Counted from the first letter of the stretch, positions 38,103 through 46,640 are shown. The stretch is DNA of 64,000 bases from Actinomadura sp. WMMA1423 (GCF_006547145.1 NZ_CP041244.1:2604001-2668000); one strand, 5' to 3'. A program made the numbers and translations. The notes: generated by a model not told the origin, from the sequence alone.

Positions 38103-38984
38103 TCAAGCGATTCCTCGCTCTTCCCCTCGGCCAAAGATCTCCGCGGCCGTCTCGACGGTAAGCGAACGACCCAGCCATGCATCCAGCCGCACCATATCCG
38201 TGCAGCCCAGGAACCGGTCCCGCTCCTCCTCGCTGACCTTGATGCCCCGATTCTCCAGATTCCTGATCACGGCAAGGGCCAGTCCCTTGGCCTCCCCCTT
38301 GACTGCTGCGCGGGCCAGGAAGGAGTCGTAGTAGGGCGACTCGGTCTGCATCATGATCTCCAGGGTCTTGCGTGCCGCCTCGGGTAGGACCGCCTGCACG
38401 TACTCATAGTAACGATGGGCTTGTTCCTCGTCGGTCTCTGCCAGCTTGTTCGCGCCGTCGAAGGCGCTTCGCAGGATGTTCGTCTGGTGCTCGCCCGAGC
38501 CGTGAAATAAGGCGGACAGGACGCCCATGGCGGGGTCGGCGGCGATCTGGGCGCCGTCTTTCATCAGCGGGACGTGTTCAGGGCCCAGGACGAGCGGGGT
38601 GAGGGTGTGGCCCGGGTGGCCGGTGTCGATCCGGATGCTGCACCACTCGGCGACCGCGGGGTCGGGGGCGATCACCAGGAGGACGGTGGGGCAGCGCTGG
38701 CGGTTGCGGAGGGTGGCGAGGTAGAGCGGCCACGTCCAGCGCTTGTCCTCGGCTCTCTTGCGCTGGACCTCGACCACCACGCCCGTGGGGCCGCGGGAGG
38801 TTTCCAGGATGATCGCCGCGTCGGCGGTGTACTCCTTCGTCTTGAGGTCGGTGAAGGACTCTGAGACGTCCCTGGCCTGCCGGACTTCGCCGAGGGGGAC
38901 GCCCATCTCGGTGAGCAGTTCCGCGGCGAGCATGGGGGGCCAGCGGAACAGCTCTGCCGAGACGTCATGTTCCTGCGTCGGCAT
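38103..38984 (-). CDS. PD-(D/E)XK-like (Rpn/transposase-related) protein
   Basis: 293 residues from the ATG at 38984, which is 7 nt from a TAGTGT -10 box. The N-terminal half has a restriction-nuclease-like core: TKEYTADAAIILE followed by GVVVEVQRKR, giving Asp55, Glu72 and Gln74. The C-terminal half is helical and is shared with the truncated copy 87 nt downstream. Large families of such proteins occur in actinomycetes and cyanobacteria and are related to Rpn recombination-promoting nucleases, but most are uncharacterised. Nuclease activity is inferred. Confidence 0.7.
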   Translation of the reverse strand: MPTQEHDVSAELFRWPPMLAAELLTEMGVPLGEVRQARDVSESFTDLKTKEYTADAAIILETSRGPTGVVVEVQRKRAEDKRWTWPLYLATLRNRQRCPTVLLVIAPDPAVAEWCSIRIDTGHPGHTLTPLVLGPEHVPLMKDGAQIAADPAMGVLSALFHGSGEHQTNILRSAFDGANKLAETDEEQAHRYYEYVQAVLPEAARKTLEIMMQTESPYYDSFLARAAVKGEAKGLALAVIRNLENRGIKVSEEERDRFLGCTDMVRLDAWLGRSLTVETAAEIFGRGEERGIA

Positions 38985-39101
38985 GCGTTCGACACTAAGG
39001 GCAATCGAAAGATCACACTCTGTGTTCGCTTGATTGTTCGATGAATGTGAGCCAGGCCACATTCCATAGTGGGACGTACCACGTGAATTTGCGGGGGCAC
39101 C

Positions 39102-39147
39102 TTGCGTCGCCGTGGGGCCTGAACGGTAGTCTGGACACGTGTCCAGA
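39102..39147 (+). promoter_or_regulatory. Leaderless promoter and TetR operator of the aldehyde dehydrogenase operon
   Basis: TAGTCT (39127-39132) is followed after 6 nt by the GTG start at 39139, a leaderless layout; a weak TTGCGT -35 lies at 39102-39107 (19-nt spacer). TCTGGACACGTGTCCAGA (39130-39147) is a perfect 18-bp palindrome with the start codon at its centre. The core is identical to the operator in front of the TetR gene at 35256-35267. Confidence 0.78.
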
Positions 39148-40599
39148 ACAACCGATCGCTTGCTTCTCCTGGACGGGCGGCTCGTCCCGGGGACGGGCGG
39201 CGCCTTCGAGACGATCAATCCCGCGACCGAGGAGGTGCTCGGCACCGCCGCCGACGCCTCCGCAGACGACATGGACCGGGCGATCGCTGCGGCCCGCCGC
39301 GCGTTCGACGAGACCGGCTGGGCGACCGACCACGCCTTCCGCGCGCGGTGCCTGCGGCAGCTCCGGGAGGGGCTGCGGCGGCGCGCCGACGAGCTGCGCG
39401 AACTCACGATCAAGGAGGTGGGCGCGCCGAGGTTCCTCACGTTCGGGGCCCAGCTGGACGCGCCCGTCGACGACCTCGGTTGGTTCGCCGACCTGGTCGA
39501 GGGCTACGCCTGGGAGCAGGACCTCGGACGGGCCGAGCCGATGGGGATGCCCAGCCACCGGCGGGTGGTCCGGGAGGCGGTGGGCGTCGTCGGCGCGATC
39601 ACCCCGTGGAACTTCCCGCACCAGATCAACCTCGCCAAGCTGGGGCCGGCGCTCGCGGCGGGCAACACGGTGGTGCTGAAGCCGGCGCCCGACACGCCCT
39701 GGTGCGCGGCGGTCCTCGGCGAGGTCATCGCGGAGGACACCGACATCCCGCCGGGCGTGGTCAACGTGGTCACCTCCTCCGATCACGTGCTGGGCGCCCA
39801 GCTCACCCAGGACCCCCGCGTCGACCTGGTGTCGTTCACCGGCTCCACGGCGACGGGGCGGAGCGTGATGACGAGCGCGGCCGGGACGCTCAAGCGGGTG
39901 TTCCTGGAGCTCGGCGGCAAGTCGGCCTTCGTCGTGCTGGACGACGCCGACCTGCGGGCGGCTTGCTCCTACGCGGCGTTCGCGGGGGTCGCCCATGCCG
40001 GGCAGGGGTGCGCGATCACGACCCGGATCCTCGTCCCGCGCGAGCGCCACGACGAGGCCGTCGAGACCACCGCCAAGGCGCTGGCGAGGCTCGGCGCCGG
40101 GGACCCGCAGGACGACCGGACGATCTGCGGCCCGGTCATCTCGGCGCGGCAGCGCGAGCGGATCGAGGGCTACCTGGAGCTGGCCGCGAAGGACGGCGGC
40201 GCGTTCGCGTGCGGCGGCGGCCGCCCGGAGGGCCGGGACAAGGGCTTCTGGATCGAGCCGACGCTGATCACGGGGCTGACCAACGACTCGCGCGCGGCGC
40301 GGGAGGAGATCTTCGGACCGGTGCTGGTGATCCTGCCGCATGACGGCGACGACGACGCGGTGCGGATCGCGAACGACTCGCCGTACGGGCTGTCGGGCGC
40401 GGTGCACGCCGGCGACGTCGAGCGGGCGCGCGCGGTCGCGAAGAGGTTGCGGACCGGGACGGTGAGCGTGAACGGCGGCGTCTGGTACGGCGCGGACGTT
40501 CCGTTCGGCGGTTACAAGCAGTCGGGCATCGGCCGGGAGATGGGCGTGGCCGGGTTCGAGGAGTACCTGGAGACCAAGGCGATCGCGGAGGGCGTGTGA
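39139..40599 (+). CDS. NAD(P)-dependent aldehyde dehydrogenase
   Basis: 486 residues. Aldehyde dehydrogenase superfamily: TPWNFPHQINLAKLGPALAA, KPAPDTPW, FTGSTATGR, catalytic Glu257 in FLELGGKSA and catalytic Cys291 in GQGCAITTR. Oxidises an aldehyde to an acid. The GTG at 39139 lies in the operator; a TTG at residue 8 is an alternative start. First gene of a four-gene operon. Linked through the shared operator to the P450/SDR operon, it may oxidise the aldehyde that pathway forms. Confidence 0.95.
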   Translation: MSRTTDRLLLLDGRLVPGTGGAFETINPATEEVLGTAADASADDMDRAIAAARRAFDETGWATDHAFRARCLRQLREGLRRRADELRELTIKEVGAPRFLTFGAQLDAPVDDLGWFADLVEGYAWEQDLGRAEPMGMPSHRRVVREAVGVVGAITPWNFPHQINLAKLGPALAAGNTVVLKPAPDTPWCAAVLGEVIAEDTDIPPGVVNVVTSSDHVLGAQLTQDPRVDLVSFTGSTATGRSVMTSAAGTLKRVFLELGGKSAFVVLDDADLRAACSYAAFAGVAHAGQGCAITTRILVPRERHDEAVETTAKALARLGAGDPQDDRTICGPVISARQRERIEGYLELAAKDGGAFACGGGRPEGRDKGFWIEPTLITGLTNDSRAAREEIFGPVLVILPHDGDDDAVRIANDSPYGLSGAVHAGDVERARAVAKRLRTGTVSVNGGVWYGADVPFGGYKQSGIGREMGVAGFEEYLETKAIAEGV

Positions 40600-41330
40600 G
40601 GTTCGAGGGAAAGGTCGCGGTCGTCACCGGGGCCGCGCGGGGAATCGGTGAGGCGTACGCGCGGGCGCTGGCCGCGGAGGGCGCCGGGGTGGTCGTGGCG
40701 GACGTGGACGAGCGCGGCCGGGACGTCGCGGACGAGATCAAGGGCCTGTTCGTGCGGACGGACGTGTCCGACCCCGCGTCCGTCGAGGCCATGGCGGAGA
40801 AGGCCGTGGAGCGCTTCGGCGGGATCGACCATCTGGTCAACAACGCCGCCATCTTCGGGACGATGAAGCTCGACTTCCTCTTCACCGTCGACTGGGACTA
40901 CTACAAGAAGTTCATGTCGGTGAACATGGACGGCGCGTTGCTGTGCACCCGCGCCTGCTACCCGCACATGCAGGCGCGAGGGGGCGGTTCCATCGTCAAC
41001 CAGTCGTCCACGGCGGCGTGGCAGTACTCGGGCTTCTACGGGCTCGCGAAGGTCGGTGTCAACGGGCTCACGCAGCAGCTCGCGCACGAGCTGGGCAGCA
41101 TGGACATCCGCGTGAACGCGATCGCGCCGGGTCCGATCGACACCGAGGCCAACCGGACGGTGGTGCCGGGGAACATGTCGCAGAAGATCGTCCGGGACAA
41201 GATGGCGCTCAAGCGGATGGGGACGCCCGAGGACCTCGTGGGCGCCTGCCTGTTCCTGCTGTCGGACGACGCCGCGTGGATCACCGGCCAGATCATCAAC
41301 GTGGACGGCGGCGAGGTGTTCCGCGCATGA
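40596..41330 (+). CDS. SDR-family oxidoreductase
   Basis: 244 residues. Classical SDR: VVTGAARGIG, LVNNAA, SSTAAWQYSGFYGLAK (catalytic Ser and YxxxK), and the C-terminal WITGQIINVDGGE of FabG-like enzymes. The GTG overlaps the aldehyde dehydrogenase stop by 4 nt. Distinct from the SDR at 32687. A secondary-alcohol or hydroxyacyl dehydrogenase step is likely. Confidence 0.93.
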   Translation: MRFEGKVAVVTGAARGIGEAYARALAAEGAGVVVADVDERGRDVADEIKGLFVRTDVSDPASVEAMAEKAVERFGGIDHLVNNAAIFGTMKLDFLFTVDWDYYKKFMSVNMDGALLCTRACYPHMQARGGGSIVNQSSTAAWQYSGFYGLAKVGVNGLTQQLAHELGSMDIRVNAIAPGPIDTEANRTVVPGNMSQKIVRDKMALKRMGTPEDLVGACLFLLSDDAAWITGQIINVDGGEVFRA

Positions 41331-42214
41331 GCGATGCGGACCGGGAGGCGCGGGCCGTCCCGGAGGGCGAGCGCATGGCGGTCGGCTTCATCGGGCTCGG
41401 CCAGATGGGGGCGCCGATGGCGGCCCACCTGGCCGGCGAGGGTCTGGTCGTGTACGACGCGCGGCCCGAGGCGGTGGCGCCGCTGGTGAAGGCGGGCGCG
41501 CGGGCGGCCAGGAGCGTCGCGGACGTCGCCGCGCACTGCGACCTGGTCTCGGTCATGGTGCGTGACGACGACCAGGTGAACGAGGTGGGCGAGGAGGTGC
41601 TGGCGAGCGCCCGTCGGGGCACGGTCCTCGCGATCCACTCGACGATCCGCGCGCGGACCGCCGAGGGCCTGGCGTCGCGGGCCCGCCGGTACGAGATCGA
41701 GGTGGTGGACGCGCCGGTGAGCGGCGGGTTCATGGGGGCGAGCGCGGGCAGCCTCGCGGTGATGGTCGGCGGGACGCGGGAGGCGTTCGAGCGCTGCCGC
41801 GAGCCGTTCGGCGCCTGGGCGGACCTCGTCCTGCACATGGGGCCGGTCGGCGCGGGCACCCGCACGAAGCTGGCCCGCAACATGCTGCACTTCATCTCGT
41901 TCACCGCCGCCGCCGAGGCGCAGCGGCTCGCGGAGGCGGCGGGGGTGTCGCTGCGCAAGCTCGGCCGGGTGGTCCGGCACACCGACGCGATCACCGGCGG
42001 GGCCGGTTCCATCATGCTGCGGCCGACGACGGCGCCGCTGGCGCCTGACGACGACCTGTACGACATCCTGCGGCACACGCGCGACCTCGGCGAGAAGGAC
42101 CTGTCCCTCGCGCTGGAGCTGGCCGACGAGCTGGGAGTCGACGCCCCGCTCGCCCGGATCGCGCTCGACCGGTTCGGGGCGGGGCTGGGGTTGGGGGGAG
42201 AGGCCCATGAATGA
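41327..42214 (+). CDS. NAD-binding beta-hydroxyacid dehydrogenase (HIBADH family)
   Basis: 295 residues. N-terminal Rossmann motif VGFIGLGQMGAPMAAHLAGE, substrate motif DAPVSGGFMGASAGSLAVMV and cofactor helix GAGTRTKLARNML with the conserved Lys. The family includes 3-hydroxyisobutyrate and tartronate semialdehyde dehydrogenases and imine reductases; the exact substrate is not readable. ATGA overlap with the SDR. The last codons abut the 54-bp repeat, whose TGA lies at its end. Confidence 0.92.
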   Translation: MSDADREARAVPEGERMAVGFIGLGQMGAPMAAHLAGEGLVVYDARPEAVAPLVKAGARAARSVADVAAHCDLVSVMVRDDDQVNEVGEEVLASARRGTVLAIHSTIRARTAEGLASRARRYEIEVVDAPVSGGFMGASAGSLAVMVGGTREAFERCREPFGAWADLVLHMGPVGAGTRTKLARNMLHFISFTAAAEAQRLAEAAGVSLRKLGRVVRHTDAITGGAGSIMLRPTTAPLAPDDDLYDILRHTRDLGEKDLSLALELADELGVDAPLARIALDRFGAGLGLGGEAHE

Positions 42215-42815
42215 GCGGAGCGAACCGGGGGGTGTGGGGGGTCGTCCCCCCACAGGGAACGCCTCTGAGCGGAGCGAACCGGGAGGTGTGGAGGGTCGTC
42301 CCCCCACAGGGAACGCCTCTGAGCGGAGCGAACCGGGGGGTGTGGAGGGTCGTCCCCCCACAGGGAACGCCTCTGAGCGGAGCGAACCGGGGGGTGTGGA
42401 GGGACGGCCTGATGTGGAGGGTGCGGCATCGGAGGTCGGTCTGCCTGAGGGGCGGCGCGAGCGCGGGTTGGAGATGATGCGCCGGGTCTACGGCTGGGAG
42501 GTCTCGGACGGGCCCGGCGACTTCTTCGGCATCACCGTCGAGCACCTCTTCGGCGACATCTGGACGCGCCCCGGGCTGAGCATGCGCGACCGGCGGCTCC
42601 TGCTCGTCGGGGTCCTCGCGGGCCAGGGGCTGAACGACGTCCTCGACATCCAGATCCCGGCGGCGCTGGCAAACGGGGAGCTGTCGCCGGACGAACTGCG
42701 CGAGATCGGCGTGTTCCTGACCCACTACATCGGCTGGCCGCTCGGCTCGAAGCTGAGCGTCCAGATCGACACGCTGATCGCCAGACATGAGAAGCACGCG
42801 CGGCGGGACGGTTAG
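42207..42815 (+). CDS. Carboxymuconolactone decarboxylase-family protein with repeat-derived N-terminus
   Basis: 202 residues from the ATG at 42207, preceded by GGGGGAGAGG. Residues 3-70 are encoded by the 54-bp hairpin array, giving an 18-residue repeat (ERSEPGGVEGRPPTGNAS) about 3.6 times. The AhpD/CMD-like domain follows: MRRVYGWEVSDGPGDFFG, LSMRDRRLLLVGVLAGQG and LSPDELREIGVFLTHYIGWP. The usual CxxC of peroxidase-type members is absent. A GTG at 42414, just after the repeat and 11 nt from GGAGG, would give a normal 133-residue protein and may be the true start. It overlaps the upstream gene by 8 nt. Confidence 0.85.
   Translation: MNERSEPGGVGGRPPTGNASERSEPGGVEGRPPTGNASERSEPGGVEGRPPTGNASERSEPGGVEGRPDVEGAASEVGLPEGRRERGLEMMRRVYGWEVSDGPGDFFGITVEHLFGDIWTRPGLSMRDRRLLLVGVLAGQGLNDVLDIQIPAALANGELSPDELREIGVFLTHYIGWPLGSKLSVQIDTLIARHEKHARRDG
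42212..42412 (+). repeat. 54-bp tandem hairpin repeat array inside a coding region
   Basis: Units start at 42212, 42266, 42320 and 42374 (exact 54-nt spacing) with TGAGCGGAGCGAACCGGG and the hairpin core GGTCGTCCCCCCAC. Homologous to the array at 5057-5312 and to the leuC 3' end. The first unit's TGA is also the stop of the preceding dehydrogenase gene; the same bases are read in another frame by the decarboxylase-family gene. Confidence 0.88.
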
Positions 42816-43381
42816 CAGAGCCGCGGGGACGGGGCGGGCATCAGCATCGGGCCCGTCACGCGGAACCGTTCGACGCCCTGCCGGGTGAGGCTGATACGCA
42901 GGTCGATCCAGCCGGACCGGCCGGCGTCGCCGCAGTCCTGGGCGCCCCGCCGCGGGAAGTGGAGGTCGCCCACGGACAGCTTCGCGCCCCGCACGTGCAC
43001 CGGCAGCAGGAGGCGCGAACCGGCGCCGAGCGGGGCGATGAGGCATCCGCCCACGTCGCGGCCCCGCGCGTCGCCCGGTACGGACACCGGGTCTGGCGGG
43101 GCGCAGCCGATGATCCCGGGGTGCCCGCCGGCGTCGCGGCCGCCTCCGGGATGTCCGACGGCGAGCACGTCCACCACGATGACGTCGCCGGGTTCCGCGC
43201 CGACGACGACGAGCGGGCCGCACAGCAGGACGCCGCCGGGTTCCCGGCCGGGGCACTCCATCCGGACGGAGCCGCCCGTGATGACCTCCGCGACGCCCGT
43301 GATGTCCGGGTGCCAGTGGGAGTGTCCGAGGACGTCCCGCATCCCGGGGTCGTCCAGGTCGAACACGGCTGGTGAGGGCAT
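42812..43381 (-). CDS. Short acetamidase/formamidase (FmdA)-like protein
   Basis: 189 residues from the ATG at 43381. The sequence AGSRLLLPVHVRGAKLSVGD followed by LHFPRRGAQDCG resembles the FmdA/AmdA core (normally SRLFLPVHVPGALFSVGD..F..GDGE), and ITGGSVRMECPG and PGDVIVVDVLAVG resemble its N-terminal part. The length is half that of active enzymes, and GDGE is replaced by RGAQ, so catalysis is doubtful. Its TAA overlaps the TAG of the convergent upstream gene (TTAG). Confidence 0.7.
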   Translation of the reverse strand: MPSPAVFDLDDPGMRDVLGHSHWHPDITGVAEVITGGSVRMECPGREPGGVLLCGPLVVVGAEPGDVIVVDVLAVGHPGGGRDAGGHPGIIGCAPPDPVSVPGDARGRDVGGCLIAPLGAGSRLLLPVHVRGAKLSVGDLHFPRRGAQDCGDAGRSGWIDLRISLTRQGVERFRVTGPMLMPAPSPRLC

Positions 43382-43545
43382 CGGGCAGCGCTCCTTCCGG
43401 GTGGTGAACCAGGCGGTGGTCCGATCGTGCCGGGCCGCTGTTTCCGGACGGTTTCGGCGTGCTGACGCTCGCGTAATACGGCCATCACCGAAAAATCCCG
43501 GGGGCTCGGGGGGAACCGGGTGCCGGACGCGAGCGTCCAAGGTCA

Positions 43546-45390
43546 ATGCGCGGTCGCATCTTCGTCCCGGTCGCGACGACGGTCCTGCTGGCCGTGACCG
43601 CCGGGTGTACCCCGTCAGGAGAGGCCCCCGGCCGGACCATCCCCGAGAGGCCGCCGGTGCGGCTTGTCGCCTATGACGACTGCGAAGCGCTCCACGACGA
43701 GCTGCGCCGCGCCACTCTGGACAAGGTCGGCCCGTACGGGCTCAGCCGCCCACCCGACGACGTCGCGGCGTTGGGGAAGGCTCCGATGGCCAGCGGAGAG
43801 TCCGGGTCGGCTCCCGAGCACTCCACCACGAACTCGCACGAGCCGGGCGCGGACGAGCCCGACCAGGTGAAGACCGACGGCCGCAGGATCGTCGCATTCG
43901 CGCAGGGGCGGCTCAGGGTCATCGATCCGGCGTCCCGCAAGGTGACGCACACGCTGAGGATGCCGGACGGCACCCGGTACGACAGCGGCGAGCTGCTGCT
44001 GAGCGGTGACCGTGCGCTCGTGCTGACGCGGCAGACGAGGGCCGTCGCCTCCGCAGGGCCGGAGCCGGGCGCCGCGAAGCCGGGACAGCCGATGCAGATC
44101 ATGCGCCTGACCCTGGTCGATCTGTCCGGAAAGCCGAAGGTCGCCGGGACCATGACGTCCGGCGCCGACTATCTCGACGCCCGGCAGACCGGCTCCGTGG
44201 TCCGGGTGGTGGTGAGGTCGGAGCCGAGCATCTACTTCCCCGGCGAGGAAGGCCTGAAGAAGGCCACCGAGGCGAACCGGGGGGCGGTGCTGAAGGCGCC
44301 GCTCGAGGCATGGCTGCCGTCCTTCGAGGTCGAGGGCGGCCAGACGTACCGGACGCCGTGCGACCAGGTCAGCCGGCCGTCCTCGTACGCGGGTTCCTCG
44401 ATGCTGACCCTGCTGACGTTCGACCTGTCGAAGGGCCTCGGCGACCCGCTGCCGGTCGCGGTGGCCGCCGACGGCTCGACCGTCTACGGCAACGGCAAGA
44501 GCCTGTACGTCACCGGCACTCCCCCGGAGCTCCTCGCTGGTCCCCGCGAGAAGGTGGCCGAGCCGCGCACGGACGTCTTCAAGTTCGACCTCGGCGGTGC
44601 CGGGCGCCCCCGGTACGCGGCCTCCGGCTCGGTCAAGGGCTTCCTGCTGAACCAGTACTCGATGTCGGAGCACGAAGGGAACCTGCGCCTCGCCGCGACG
44701 ACCGGCCGCCTGGAACCCGGCGGCCGGGCATCGCAGAGCTCGGTGTACGTCCTGGCCCGGCACGGCTCCCGCCTCGACCAGATCGGACGGCTCGACGGGC
44801 TCGGGAAGGGCGAGCGCATCTACTCCGTCCGATTCGTCGGCGCCACCGGCTACGTCGTGACGTTCCGGCAGACCGACCCCCTGTACGTCGTCGACCTGAA
44901 GGACCCCCGGCGCCCCCGCTCCACCGGCGAACTCAAGATCAACGGCTACTCCGCGTACCTGCACCCCACGGCGGACGGGAAGCTCCTCGGCGTGGGGCAG
45001 GACGCCGACCCCTCCGGCCGGACGGGCGGCCTCCAGGTCTCCCTCTTCGACGTCTCCGGCGAGCCCCGACGGATCGGCGCCTACAGGCTCCCCGGGTCGA
45101 ACTCGCAGGCGGAGTTCGACGCGCACGCGTTCCTGTACTGGCCGAAGACCGGTCTCACGGTCGTCCCGGTGGCGCAGCGGGACGGCGGCGCGCCCCGGGC
45201 CCTCGGTCTCAAGGTCACCGGTTCCGAGATCACCGAGGTCGGGACGGTTCGGCACCCGGGCGAGCGCTACGGCGGCGGTGTCAGCCGATCGCTCGTCATC
45301 GGCGGCACCCTCTGGACGTTCTCCGACGAAGGCGCGCACGCCGCCGACGCGTCCACCCTCAAGGGCGGCGACTGGCTCCCCTACGACTGA
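43546..45390 (+). CDS. Secreted beta-propeller domain lipoprotein
   Basis: 614 residues. Lipoprotein signal with lipobox VTAGC (Cys about 21). The mature protein matches the actinomycete/archaeal secreted beta-propeller family (Beta_propel): LVAYDDCEALHDELR, then EPDQVKTDGRRIVAFAQGRL, GERIYSVRFVGATGYVVTFR, DPLYVVDLKDPRRPRSTGEL and LGVGQDAD. Probably an extracytoplasmic binding or scaffold protein. Divergent from the FmdA-like gene, convergent with ddl. Confidence 0.85.
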   Translation: MRGRIFVPVATTVLLAVTAGCTPSGEAPGRTIPERPPVRLVAYDDCEALHDELRRATLDKVGPYGLSRPPDDVAALGKAPMASGESGSAPEHSTTNSHEPGADEPDQVKTDGRRIVAFAQGRLRVIDPASRKVTHTLRMPDGTRYDSGELLLSGDRALVLTRQTRAVASAGPEPGAAKPGQPMQIMRLTLVDLSGKPKVAGTMTSGADYLDARQTGSVVRVVVRSEPSIYFPGEEGLKKATEANRGAVLKAPLEAWLPSFEVEGGQTYRTPCDQVSRPSSYAGSSMLTLLTFDLSKGLGDPLPVAVAADGSTVYGNGKSLYVTGTPPELLAGPREKVAEPRTDVFKFDLGGAGRPRYAASGSVKGFLLNQYSMSEHEGNLRLAATTGRLEPGGRASQSSVYVLARHGSRLDQIGRLDGLGKGERIYSVRFVGATGYVVTFRQTDPLYVVDLKDPRRPRSTGELKINGYSAYLHPTADGKLLGVGQDADPSGRTGGLQVSLFDVSGEPRRIGAYRLPGSNSQAEFDAHAFLYWPKTGLTVVPVAQRDGGAPRALGLKVTGSEITEVGTVRHPGERYGGGVSRSLVIGGTLWTFSDEGAHAADASTLKGGDWLPYD

Positions 45391-45444
45391 CGCGCCGCGC
45401 CCCGGCCCCGCCTTGCGGAACCGCCGCCTCGGGCCGTCGAGCGA

Positions 45445-46569
45445 CTAGCGCAGCCCGGTCGAGCGCTGGAGCGCCGTCTGGATGAGGCGGTCGACCAGGG
45501 CCGGGTAGTCCAGTCCCGTCGCCGCCCACATCTGCGGGAACGCCGACGCCGGGGTGAAGCCCGGCATCGTGTTGATCTCGTTGAGGATCCAGCGGCCGTC
45601 CGGGGTGTGGAAGAAGTCGACCCGGGCGAGGCCCTCGCAGTCGAGCGCGTCGAACGCCTGCACGGCGACGCGGCGGACCTCCTCGATCGCGGCGGGAGGG
45701 AGGTCGGGCGGGATCGCCATGGTGGTGGAGCCGTCGAGGTACTTCGTCTCGAAGTCGTAGAAGTCGTGGTCGCCCGCCATCAGCACCTCGGCGGGCAGGC
45801 TGGCCTCGGCGGGGCCGTCGTCCAGGCCCTGCAGGACGCCGCACTCGATCTCGCGGCCCTCGACGGCGGCCTCCACGATGACCTTCGGGTCGTGCTCGCG
45901 GGCCGCCTCGACCGCGGCCTCCAGGTCGGACTCGGCGGTCACGCGGGTGATGCCCATGCTCGAACCGGCGCGGGCGGGCTTGACGAACACCGGCGTCCCG
46001 TCGGCGAGGCCGAGCTCCCTGACGACCTCGTCGAGCTTGCGCTTGCGCTCGCGCCGCCACTCGCGGTCGCCGATCAGCACGTACGGGCCGACGGGCAGAC
46101 CCCGCGCCTGCCAGACGAGCTTCATGAACCCCTTGTCCATGCCGACCGCGCTGGCCAGCACGCCGGCGCCCACGTAGCGGATGCCGGCGAGGTCGAGGAG
46201 GCCCTGGATCGTGCCGTCCTCGCCGTAGGGGCCGTGCAGGAGCGGCAGCACCACGTCGACGTCGCCGAGGGTCGCGGGCACCTCGCCCGGCTGGACCACC
46301 ATCAGGCCGCGGGTCTCGGGATCGAACGGCAGCGCGAGGACGCCGCCCTCCCCGGTCACCTCGGGCAGCCGGCCGCCCTCGATCACGAGGCGCAGGTCCT
46401 CGGGCGGGAGCACCCAGCGCCCGTCGCGGGCGATGCCGATCGGCACCACCTCGTACCGGTCCCGGTCGATGGCGGCCATCACGGCGCCCGCGGTGACGCA
46501 GGAGATCGCGTGCTCGGAGCTGCGCCCGCCGAACACCACGGCCACGCGGATCCTAGAAACCTGGGACAT
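45445..46569 (-). CDS. ddl: D-alanine-D-alanine ligase
   Basis: 374 residues. ATP-grasp ligase for the peptidoglycan precursor D-Ala-D-Ala: VVFGGRSSEHAISC, LHGPYGEDGTIQGLLDLAGI, KPARAGSSMGITRV, RVDFFHT and NEINTMPGFTPASAFP. The length and order are those of the large actinobacterial Ddl. ddl-gpsA-plsC is a conserved run. The start MSQVSRIRVAV is ATG at 46569. Confidence 0.97.
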   Translation of the reverse strand: MSQVSRIRVAVVFGGRSSEHAISCVTAGAVMAAIDRDRYEVVPIGIARDGRWVLPPEDLRLVIEGGRLPEVTGEGGVLALPFDPETRGLMVVQPGEVPATLGDVDVVLPLLHGPYGEDGTIQGLLDLAGIRYVGAGVLASAVGMDKGFMKLVWQARGLPVGPYVLIGDREWRRERKRKLDEVVRELGLADGTPVFVKPARAGSSMGITRVTAESDLEAAVEAAREHDPKVIVEAAVEGREIECGVLQGLDDGPAEASLPAEVLMAGDHDFYDFETKYLDGSTTMAIPPDLPPAAIEEVRRVAVQAFDALDCEGLARVDFFHTPDGRWILNEINTMPGFTPASAFPQMWAATGLDYPALVDRLIQTALQRSTGLR

Positions 46570-46640
46570 GACGCCCGACCCTACCGGTGATCACCACGGG
46601 TCGGCCACGAGCGAACCGGGCGCGGGGCGCGGTCACGCCG

